DNA of 53,091 bases. Origin: an uncultured Lachnospiraceae bacterium. GTDB taxonomy: Bacteria > Bacillota > Clostridia > Lachnospirales > Lachnospiraceae. Location of the stretch: assembly GCA_905197485.1 (NCBI GenBank), contig CAJJYZ010000014.1, positions 1 to 53,091 on the forward strand, given 5' to 3'. How positions within the stretch are numbered: position 1 is the first letter of the stretch; the number at the start of each line of letters is the position of its first letter. Under the pieces are notes generated by a model, which worked only from the letters and a program-made list of their open reading frames with translations, was not told the DNA's origin and did not search any database. The position numbers and the translations under genes were made by a program. Shown here one piece after another: positions 17,798 through 24,793 of this stretch.

Positions 17798-18481
17798 CTA
17801 TCTGTTTAAGATTAATTTTGTCAATTCTACAGGTTCAACGATTTTTCCGTCTTTGTATACACGCATGTTTCCGGAAGCGATTTCGTCGATTAAGATGACT
17901 TCATCATTGTTGTAACCGAATTCGAATTTGATATCCCAAAGGTCAAGACCGATAGATTTTAAATCGTCAGCAACGATTTTTGTGATTTTCAATGTCTGCT
18001 CTTTCATGCTTTCAAACATAGCTGGAGTCATAACACCGAGAGCGGCAAGACCTTCGCCTGTTACAAGCGGGTCACCTTTTTCGTCGTTTTTAAATGTACA
18101 TTCTACATATCCACCTTCTAATACAGTTCCGTCTTCAATGTACTCGCCGTATCTGCGGATAAAGCTTCCTGTAGCTACAAGACGGCAGATAACTTCTAAA
18201 CCATGTCCGAAAACTGTTGCAGGAAGAACTTCCATAGTAGCATCTTCAACGTTAGCACTTACATAATGAGTTTTGATTCCCGCCTCTTTTAATAATTCAA
18301 AGTAGTGAACAGACGTCTCTAAGTTTGCTTTTCCAATTCCTTCGATTGTAAGACCAACGGCATTTTCACCTGGGTCAAATACACCGTCTTTTCCTGTACA
18401 GTCGTCTTTGAATTTTAACATTACGTTTCCGTTGTCAAGGCTGTATACGTCTTTTGTTTTTCCTTCATAAATCTTCTTCAT
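17798..18481 (-). CDS. purC: Phosphoribosylaminoimidazole-succinocarboxamide synthase (SAICAR synthetase)
   Basis: About 227 residues from MKKIYEGKTKDVYSL, with AGAAAGGGTG upstream; the frame opens 39 bases earlier without a good site. Motifs KFKDDCTGKDGVF, SVHYFELL, VEVICRLVATGS-like (LEVICRLVATGSF) and LIDEIASGNMRVY are diagnostic. Condenses CAIR with aspartate in purine synthesis. No other pur genes are nearby, so purC is monocistronic here. Confidence 0.96.
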   Translation of the reverse strand: MKKIYEGKTKDVYSLDNGNVMLKFKDDCTGKDGVFDPGENAVGLTIEGIGKANLETSVHYFELLKEAGIKTHYVSANVEDATMEVLPATVFGHGLEVICRLVATGSFIRRYGEYIEDGTVLEGGYVECTFKNDEKGDPLVTGEGLAALGVMTPAMFESMKEQTLKITKIVADDLKSIGLDLWDIKFEFGYNNDEVILIDEIASGNMRVYKDGKIVEPVELTKLILNR

Positions 18482-18542
18482 TTTTAAGCACCCTTTCTGT
18501 TTGTGTGGATTCAATTCCAATTTGTAAAAACCTTACCTATAT

Positions 18543-18571
18543 TATTTAACACAAAATCGGAATTTCTACAA
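18543..18571 (-). promoter_or_regulatory. Possible purC promoter
   Basis: On the minus strand TTGTAG (18566-18571) and TAAATA (18543-18548) are 17 bp apart. Only a fair match. No riboswitch or obvious PurR site was recognised in the leader. Confidence 0.35.
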
Positions 18572-18675
18572 TTTATATTGAGAAAAAAATGCGAAAAAAT
18601 AATAATAATTATTTATAACTCTCGCTAATGCAAAAGAAATTGTGACAGAAAATTTAAAAAAATAAAAATAAAAGC

Positions 18676-18703
18676 TTGACAAATAAAAATATAATGATAT
18701 AAT
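18676..18703 (+). promoter_or_regulatory. Strong consensus sigma-A promoter
   Basis: TTGACA (18676-18681) and TATAAT (18698-18703), both perfect, 16-bp spacer, in an A/T-rich region. No annotated-size gene follows before a terminator at 19082. Confidence 0.8.
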
Positions 18704-18824
18704 AACAGTATAAACGAAATGAATAGAATAAATAGCAGATAACAATAAAGGGAGCGTTTCCCGATAGAAGTTCTCTAATATTTCTTTTATTTATCAGTTC
18801 CATATAATTTACGGAAAGGGTTAT

Positions 18825-18869
18825 ATGAAGAATAAGAAGAAAGGAAGGTACGGACCACCAAAAGCTTAA
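18825..18869 (+). CDS. Possible 14-residue peptide (MKNKKKGRYGPPKA)
   Basis: ATG preceded by GGAAAGGG with a four-base spacer, ending in TAA. The product is highly basic with a GRYGPP centre and no leader or membrane segment. The perfect promoter about 120 bp upstream and the ribosome site argue for translation; the short length argues for caution. It lies just upstream of a peptide-sensing two-component/ABC module, but nothing shows a functional link. Confidence 0.35.
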   Translation: MKNKKKGRYGPPKA

Positions 18870-19081
18870 AAGAATACAAAAGATAACGAATCATAAAATT
18901 CTTAGTTCAGCATAAGTAAATGTTTTACAAAGATATGGATAATTCATAAAATGCAGATGTTGTAGAACAACTGAAGAAAGTATGAATTAGAAAGTATAAG
19001 AATAAAATATAAGGAACATGCGAAAGAAAGAATTTTAAGAAAGAGAAAGGTAAAAAAGCATGATTGAATCATCTAAGTAAG

Positions 19082-19120
19082 ATGGCTGTTAATTATAAAA
19101 AGGTAATTAGCAGCCATTTT
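19082..19120 (+). terminator. Rho-independent terminator of the small transcript
   Basis: A 14-bp stem, 19082-19095 with 19104-19117, one G-T pair, 8-base loop, then TTTT. It separates the small transcript from the response-regulator promoter. Confidence 0.85.
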
Positions 19121-19123
19121 ACA

Positions 19124-19152
19124 TTGCGCAAAAATTTATTTCATTTTATACT
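19124..19152 (+). promoter_or_regulatory. Promoter of the two-component genes
   Basis: TTGCGC at 19124 and TATACT at 19147, 17-bp spacer, about 30 bp upstream of the response-regulator start. Confidence 0.55.
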
Positions 19153-19183
19153 ACTATCATAAGACAGAGAAGGCGGTGACAGC

Positions 19184-19855
19184 ATGTATAAAATATTGAT
19201 TGTAGAAGATGACATGACTATTGCGAAGACACTTTCGAATCATCTTTCAAAATGGAATTACGAAATGCGTTATGTAACAGATTTAAAAAATGTGTATGAG
19301 GAATTTATGGAGTTTCAGCCACAGCTTGTTCTGATGGATATTATGCTGCCATTTTATAATGGATATCATTGGTGTACGGAGATTCGGAAAGTATCAAAAG
19401 TTCCGGTTATTTTTATTTCTTCCATGTCGGATAATATGAATATTGTAATGGCGATGAATATGGGTGGAGATGAATTTATTGAGAAGCCCTTTGACCTAAA
19501 CGTTGTGACGGCAAAGATTCAGGCTCTTTTGCGGAGAACCTATGCGTTTCAAGGAGCGGTAAATGTAATCGAACATCAGGGAGTTATGTTGAATATCAGT
19601 GATGCGACGGTCACATACCAGGAGAAAAAACTGGCGCTCACGAAAAATGATTATAAGATTTTGCAGATTCTTTTAGAAAATGCGGGGCGAATTGTAGCGA
19701 GAGAGGAGATTATGACACGCCTATGGGAGAGCGATGAATTTATTGACGATAATACGCTGACGGTGAATGTGACGAGACTTCGCAAGAAGTTGGAAGAACT
19801 CGGGTTGAAAGACTTTATTGTAACGAAGAAAGGAATTGGGTATATCATTTTATGA
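19184..19855 (+). CDS. OmpR-family response regulator, BceR-like
   Basis: 223 residues. Receiver domain with the acidic pair at E8/D9/D10, phospho-acceptor D52 in LVLMDIMLP and the conserved lysine in FIEKPF. The C-terminal winged helix spans about residues 130-223 (LTKNDYKILQILLENAGRIV). RBS GGCGGTGA. It overlaps the kinase gene by 4 bp and is followed by a BceAB-type transporter, so it should activate that transporter in response to a cell-envelope peptide antibiotic. A matching operator lies at 20843. Confidence 0.9.
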   Translation: MYKILIVEDDMTIAKTLSNHLSKWNYEMRYVTDLKNVYEEFMEFQPQLVLMDIMLPFYNGYHWCTEIRKVSKVPVIFISSMSDNMNIVMAMNMGGDEFIEKPFDLNVVTAKIQALLRRTYAFQGAVNVIEHQGVMLNISDATVTYQEKKLALTKNDYKILQILLENAGRIVAREEIMTRLWESDEFIDDNTLTVNVTRLRKKLEELGLKDFIVTKKGIGYIIL

Positions 19856-20838
19856 TGAAGATTTTTGCGGCATTTTTGAGAGAACGAGTAAAGAATATCA
19901 TACTGTTTCTTAGCTTTTTCGGGATTACGATATTCGTATTTTTTCTGTATTCTGCGAGGCTTGACATGGTTCTTTATGCATATGTGCTTTGTGCGGTGTT
20001 AGGAGGAATTGTAGAGACGCTTTGCTTTCTGAGATATCGGAAGAAGTATCAGGAACTCGAATATGCGAAAAAGAAGATAGAATACGATTGCGAGGGACTT
20101 CCAAAAGCGGATGGAGCAATCGAACAGATGTACCGCGAGATGGTGATTCATCTGTTTGAAGAGAAGCGTCAAATCGAATCCCAGATGAAAATTGAGAAGA
20201 AAGAGCTGGAAGAGTATTATATGCTGTGGGCGCATCAAATCAAAACTCCGATTGCGGCGATGAATCTTCTGCTGCAATCAGACGAATTTCAGCCGAGGGA
20301 ATTGTCTGTCGAGCTATTTAAAATCGAGCAGTATGTAGAAATGGTTCTTGGATATTTGAGAACGGAGCAGATGACGGCGGATTTATCTTTTAAGAAATAT
20401 GATTTGTTAAGCATCATTCGTCAGGCGCTCAGAAAATATTCCAGATTATTTATTCTTCAGAAAATCAAATTAAATCTGGAAGAGATGGACTATTCGGTTA
20501 TTACGGATGAAAAATGGCTTCTGTTTGCGCTGGAACAGATTCTCTCCAATGCGTTGAAGTATACGAAAGAAGGAAGCATTTCCATCTACATGTCGAAGGA
20601 AAAGACGGAGACGCTTGTTATAGAAGACACCGGAATCGGAATCAGTCCGGAAGACTTACCGAGGGTTGCAGAGAAAGGATTCACAGGATATAATGGGCGC
20701 GACCATAAGAAGTCTACGGGACTTGGTCTGTACTTGAGTAAGGAAATTCTTGGAAAATTAAATCATAAGCTGGAGTTAGAATCGGAAGTGGGAGTCGGAA
20801 CGAAAGTATTGATTAACCTTGGAAGGCTCCAGAATTAG
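19852..20838 (+). CDS. Intramembrane-sensing histidine kinase, BceS-like
   Basis: 328 residues. Two membrane helices (about 15-34 and 38-60) with almost no extracellular loop, the hallmark of BceS-type kinases that sense through their transporter. Phospho-acceptor H128 in WAHQIKTPIAAM, N-box LEQILSNALKYT, G-boxes DTGIGI and STGLGLYLSK. Starts in the ATGATG overlapping the regulator stop; the second ATG (19855) is an equal candidate. The signal is probably relayed from the downstream BceB-like permease. Confidence 0.9.
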   Translation: MMKIFAAFLRERVKNIILFLSFFGITIFVFFLYSARLDMVLYAYVLCAVLGGIVETLCFLRYRKKYQELEYAKKKIEYDCEGLPKADGAIEQMYREMVIHLFEEKRQIESQMKIEKKELEEYYMLWAHQIKTPIAAMNLLLQSDEFQPRELSVELFKIEQYVEMVLGYLRTEQMTADLSFKKYDLLSIIRQALRKYSRLFILQKIKLNLEEMDYSVITDEKWLLFALEQILSNALKYTKEGSISIYMSKEKTETLVIEDTGIGISPEDLPRVAEKGFTGYNGRDHKKSTGLGLYLSKEILGKLNHKLELESEVGVGTKVLINLGRLQN

Positions 20839-20842
20839 CAAC

Positions 20843-20858
20843 CTTACAAGATTGTAAG
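20843..20858 (+). promoter_or_regulatory. BceR-type operator upstream of the transporter genes
   Basis: Perfect inverted repeat CTTACA-AGAT-TGTAAG. This matches the TNACA-N4-TGTAA motif described for BceR-like regulators. A second half-site ATTGTAAG begins at 20871, exactly 20 bp after the first ATTGTAAG. The transporter -10, TATAAT at 20912-20917, lacks a recognisable -35, as expected of an activator-dependent promoter. Confidence 0.8.
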
Positions 20859-20950
20859 ATTAGAAAGAGAATTGTAAGCCAAAGTTATGGCATCGCACTT
20901 CTCTTTTTCTATATAATAAAGAAGAATTAAGAGAAAAGGAGAGCGATAAC

Positions 20951-21718
20951 ATGGCAATTTTAGAAGTAAAGAATGTAAAGAAGATATATACGACACGTTT
21001 TGGAGGACAGGCGGTGCAGGCGCTTAGGGACGTCAGCTTCTCTGTGGAGCCCCGGGAGTATGTGGCGGTAATGGGGGAGTCCGGTTCCGGCAAGACAACG
21101 CTTCTTAATATTTTGGCGGCGCTTGATAAGCCGACGAGCGGGCAGGTATTGTTGAAAGGAAGAGACCTTACAACGGTAAAGGAGAAGGAGATTGCGGCAT
21201 TTCGAAGGCAAAATTTAGGATTTGTATTTCAGGATTTTAATCTTCTGGACACATTTTCCTTGAAAGACAATATTTTCCTTCCTCTCGTACTTGCTGGAAA
21301 ACCTTATGAGGAGATGGAAAAGAGACTGGCGCCGATTGCGAAGCAGCTCGGAATCACTTCCATTTTGAACAAGTTTCCGTATGAAGTGTCAGGAGGACAG
21401 AAACAGAGAGCGGCGGTTGCGAGAGCGTTGATTACGAGACCGCAGTTGATTCTGGCGGATGAACCGACGGGGGCGCTGGATTCCAGGGCGGCAGACGAAC
21501 TTTTGAGATTATTTGCCCAGATTAATCAGGACGGACAGACAATCGTCATGGTAACGCACAGTGTGAAGGCGGCAAGCAATGCGGGAAGAGTACTGTTTAT
21601 CAAGGATGGAGAAGTCTTTCATCAGCTTTACAGAGGCAACCTCTCGAATGAGGAGATGTATCAGAAGATTTCCGATACGCTTACGGTTCTGACAACGGGA
21701 GGTGAGCGCGTTGAATAA
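20951..21718 (+). CDS. BceA-like ABC transporter ATPase (peptide antibiotic resistance)
   Basis: 255 residues; RBS AAAAGGAGAG. LolD/MacB-type ATPase with Walker A GESGSGKTT, Q-loop FQDFNLL, signature VSGGQKQRAAVARAL, Walker B LILADEPTGALD and switch H in VTHSVKAAS. Pairs with the large permease that follows; together they detoxify or sense lipid II-cycle-binding peptides such as bacitracin-like compounds. The specific antibiotic cannot be read from sequence. Confidence 0.92.
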   Translation: MAILEVKNVKKIYTTRFGGQAVQALRDVSFSVEPREYVAVMGESGSGKTTLLNILAALDKPTSGQVLLKGRDLTTVKEKEIAAFRRQNLGFVFQDFNLLDTFSLKDNIFLPLVLAGKPYEEMEKRLAPIAKQLGITSILNKFPYEVSGGQKQRAAVARALITRPQLILADEPTGALDSRAADELLRLFAQINQDGQTIVMVTHSVKAASNAGRVLFIKDGEVFHQLYRGNLSNEEMYQKISDTLTVLTTGGERVE

Positions 21719-23669
21719 ATCGATTTATAGAAAGCTCGCTATCACAAATATTAAAAATAACCGAAGGACGTATATTCCGTATTTGTTAACCTGCGTGATA
21801 ACGGTGATGATGTTCTATATTATCTACGCGCTGTCGTTGAATAAGGGATTGGAACACGTTCCGGGGGCAACAACGTTTCGGATGATGTTAGATATAGGAA
21901 TTGGAGTCGTAGCAATCTTTTCTGTGATTTTCCTGTTTTATACGAACAGTTTTCTGATTAAGCAGAGGAAAAAGGAGATTGGAATCTATAATGTACTCGG
22001 TTTAGGGAAACGCCATATTGCGAAAATGCTCGGATTTGAGATGCTGTTGATTGTGTGCATCAGTTTCGCCGGAGGGCTGTTAGGCGGCATCCTGTTTGGC
22101 AAATTAGTGTTTTTGATTTTACTGCGGATTCTGCACTTTGAAGTGGGAATGGCATTTACGGTTGAGCCGGCGGCGATAGTAGGAACGATACTTTTATTTC
22201 TTGGTATCTTCGGCGCATGTTTTCTCTATAATTTACTTCAGATAAAACTTTCCAATCCGGTGGAACTTCTCCATGGAGGAAACGTGGGAGAGCGGGAGCC
22301 GAAGACAAAGAAGCTGATTGCGTTTCTCGGAGTCATTACGCTTGGAAGCGGATACTACATTGCGTTAAGCGCGGAGAAACCGATGGAAGTGATTGGGCTT
22401 TTCTTCGTAGCTGTGATTCTCGTAATTATCGGAACGTATGCCCTTTTTACGGCGGGAAGTATTGCGCTTCTTAAAATGATGAGAAAGAACAAGAAGTATT
22501 ATTATAAAGCGAAACATTTCACCTCCGTATCCGGGATGATGTATCGTATGAAACAAAATGCGGCAGGTTTGGCAAATATTTGTATTCTTAGCACGATGGT
22601 GCTTGTGATGATTTCTTCTACGGTGGCAATGTATGTCGGTATGGAAGATATTTTGAGAGAGAGATTCCCGAGAGAGTGTATTGTGGAAGGATATTCGGCA
22701 ACAGAGGAAAGAAAAGAGTGGATTGATACTAATCTGAAGGATATCTTGAAGAAGCATCATTTGACGGCGGAAAATGAAGTGAATTACTCTTATACGGGAA
22801 GTTCTGTCGTAAGAAACGGGAATGCGCTTACAAATGACCAGACGAAAATCGGCATGGATTCGGATTACGGAAGCGTTTACTTCCTGACCGAGGAGGAATA
22901 TAACCGCATGGAAAATAAACAGGTGGAGCTTGCGGAGAATCAGGTGCTTACCTATGGAACGAAAGAGCAGATAAAGGATAAGACGATTTTTCTGAACGAC
23001 AAAGAATATGAGAATCAACAGATTTCTCTGAAAAAGGCAGACCAGGATACGCAGAGCGTGATGTCAGGGTATTATATTGTCATGAAGAATCAGGAACTGA
23101 TTGATGCGTTCGTAGGAGAAGAAGAGGAGTATACTATCCGGGCATATTACCATGCAATGGACTTCCATGGAAAGAAAGAAGACAAGATGGCGGCATATGA
23201 GGAAGTGCAGGAGACGTTATCTACGGAAGACCGGTCTGTTGTGACAGAGATAAGAGAACTTTCAAGAGAGGATTTCTATTCGCTTTATGGAACGTTCCTT
23301 TTCCTAGGTATTTTCTTTGGATTGTTATTCCTGATGGCGACGGTATTGATTATTTATTATAAACAGATTTCCGAAGGATACAGTGACAAAGACAGATTTG
23401 AGATTATGCGGAAGGTGGGTATGAGCCAGCGGGAAGTCAAACAATCCATCCGAAGCCAAGTGTTGAGCGTATTTTTCTTACCGCTTACGGTAGCGGTGAT
23501 TCATATTGCGGTTGCATTCCCAGTACTTACCAAACTTCTTTCGGCATTAAACCTTACGAATAAGCCGTTGATTTTCTTATCTACAGTCGTAACAGTCGTT
23601 GTGTTTGCTGTGTTCTATGGCATCATCTATGGAATTACGACAAAAGAATATTATAGAATCGTGAAATAA
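21711..23669 (+). CDS. BceB-like FtsX-family permease
   Basis: About 652 residues. The best start is TTG at 21711 (MNKSIYRKLAITNIKNNR), with GGGAGGTGA five bases upstream; an in-frame GTG at 21702 is weaker. Ten membrane helices are expected: four before residue 200, a pair around 220-260, one near 290, then a large extracellular domain (about 310-530) and three C-terminal helices. That arrangement is specific to the BceB type. The extracellular domain senses peptide and signals to the kinase. Overlaps BceA by 8 bp. Closed by a strong terminator. Confidence 0.9.
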   Translation: MNKSIYRKLAITNIKNNRRTYIPYLLTCVITVMMFYIIYALSLNKGLEHVPGATTFRMMLDIGIGVVAIFSVIFLFYTNSFLIKQRKKEIGIYNVLGLGKRHIAKMLGFEMLLIVCISFAGGLLGGILFGKLVFLILLRILHFEVGMAFTVEPAAIVGTILLFLGIFGACFLYNLLQIKLSNPVELLHGGNVGEREPKTKKLIAFLGVITLGSGYYIALSAEKPMEVIGLFFVAVILVIIGTYALFTAGSIALLKMMRKNKKYYYKAKHFTSVSGMMYRMKQNAAGLANICILSTMVLVMISSTVAMYVGMEDILRERFPRECIVEGYSATEERKEWIDTNLKDILKKHHLTAENEVNYSYTGSSVVRNGNALTNDQTKIGMDSDYGSVYFLTEEEYNRMENKQVELAENQVLTYGTKEQIKDKTIFLNDKEYENQQISLKKADQDTQSVMSGYYIVMKNQELIDAFVGEEEEYTIRAYYHAMDFHGKKEDKMAAYEEVQETLSTEDRSVVTEIRELSREDFYSLYGTFLFLGIFFGLLFLMATVLIIYYKQISEGYSDKDRFEIMRKVGMSQREVKQSIRSQVLSVFFLPLTVAVIHIAVAFPVLTKLLSALNLTNKPLIFLSTVVTVVVFAVFYGIIYGITTKEYYRIVK

Positions 23670-23677
23670 TTGAGTGG

Positions 23678-23725
23678 TACACGAATCAGGAAAGACGTAG
23701 TTCTGAATGATTCGTGTATTTTTTT
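23678..23725 (+). terminator. Rho-independent terminator after the BceAB genes
   Basis: Perfect 11-bp stem TACACGAATCA/TGATTCGTGTA (23678-23688 with 23708-23718), then seven Ts. Confidence 0.92.
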
Positions 23726-23728
23726 ATA

Positions 23729-23757
23729 TTGTAAATTGCAGGGCATAATGGTATGAT
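23729..23757 (+). promoter_or_regulatory. Promoter of the exchanger/DUF5717 operon
   Basis: TTGTAA (23729-23734) and TATGAT (23752-23757), 17-bp spacer, 44 bp upstream of the exchanger start. Confidence 0.6.
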
Positions 23758-23800
23758 TAAAAGATGAGAAAAAGGATTAAACTATCAAGGAGAAGAGAGC

Positions 23801-24760
23801 ATGTTACTTGCAATTTTATTTTTAGTATTGGGATTTGCATTATTAATTAAAGGAGCGGATTTTTTTGTCGATGGGGCGTCTTCCATCGCAAAACAGCTTA
23901 AGATTCCAAGTCTTGTGATTGGACTTACGATTGTGGCGTTTGGTACAAGCGCGCCGGAGCTCGCGGTCAGCGTGTCGGCGGCATTAAAAGGAAGCAATGA
24001 TATCGCGATTGGAAATGTGGTGGGCTCCAATATTTTCAACTTACTGATTGTAGTAGGTGTGAGCGCGGTGATTTTCCCGCTTCATGTGAAGAAGAGCATG
24101 ATTCGGAAAGATTATCCGCTATCCATCGCGGCAGCCGTACTTCTTTGTGTCCTGATGATGGATAAATTATTCGGGAAATCGACGATGGAAATCGGACGAT
24201 TGGATGGAATTATCTTACTGCTTGGTTTTGCAGTGTTTATGTTTTTGACAGTTCGAGAAGGAATGCGCGGACGTGCAGAGATGATGGAGAGCGAAGAGGA
24301 GATTGAGATTAAATATACGCTCGGTAAGAGCATTCTTGTATGTATCCTCGGTCTGGCGGCGATTATCTGGGGAGGAGACCTTGCCGTAGACGGAGCCAAG
24401 ACGATTGCAAGAATCTGCGGACTGAGCGAGGCTTTGATTGGACTTACGATTGTGGCGTTCGGAACATCGCTTCCGGAGCTTGTGACTTCCATTGTTGCCG
24501 CGAAGAAGGGAGAGAGCGATATTTCTCTCGGAAACGTGGTGGGCTCCAATATTTTCAATATTTTCCTGATTCTTGGAGTGTCCGGAACGATTCTTCCGAT
24601 GCAGGTGGCAAGTACATATTTATATGATGTTGCAATTTTGATTCTCGTATCGGTTGTTTATTTCATACCGATATGCAGGACGAAGCGAGTGTCAAAAGGA
24701 GTTGGAGCCGCGATGATTCTGACTTATGCGGCATATATGGTATATCTTTTTGTAAGATAG
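23801..24760 (+). CDS. CaCA-family cation/Ca2+ antiporter (YrbG-like)
   Basis: 319 residues with ten hydrophobic segments and two inverted-topology repeats. Each repeat holds GLTIVAFGTSxPEL and GNVVGSNIFN, the alpha-1 and alpha-2 ion-binding motifs of Na+/Ca2+ exchangers. The repeat is visible even in the DNA: near-identical 30-base stretches start near 24008 and 24528. Exports Ca2+ in exchange for Na+ or H+; ion choice is not readable. Only 33 bp separate it from the DUF5717 gene and no terminator intervenes, so the four genes may be one operon. Confidence 0.9.
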   Translation: MLLAILFLVLGFALLIKGADFFVDGASSIAKQLKIPSLVIGLTIVAFGTSAPELAVSVSAALKGSNDIAIGNVVGSNIFNLLIVVGVSAVIFPLHVKKSMIRKDYPLSIAAAVLLCVLMMDKLFGKSTMEIGRLDGIILLLGFAVFMFLTVREGMRGRAEMMESEEEIEIKYTLGKSILVCILGLAAIIWGGDLAVDGAKTIARICGLSEALIGLTIVAFGTSLPELVTSIVAAKKGESDISLGNVVGSNIFNIFLILGVSGTILPMQVASTYLYDVAILILVSVVYFIPICRTKRVSKGVGAAMILTYAAYMVYLFVR

Positions 24761-24793
24761 CAGGGAAATACAAAGGAGTTGTAGGAGAACGGC

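Larger units (their letters stand above)
18710..19120 (+). ncRNA. Putative ~410-nt small transcript of unknown function
   Basis: The 702-bp gap 18482-19183 contains a perfect promoter, this interval and a strong terminator. Near the 5' end GGGA/TCCC can form a short hairpin around 18750. One ribosome-site-bearing 14-codon ORF lies at 18825; the remainder is purine-rich and has no long frame. It could be a regulatory RNA, an mRNA for a tiny peptide, or the remains of a decayed gene. No known RNA family was recognised. Confidence 0.45.

Noticed and set aside
18482..18675. Purine riboswitch or 6S RNA next to purC
   Set aside because: No conserved loops or long bulged hairpin visible; the region is simple A/T-rich sequence.
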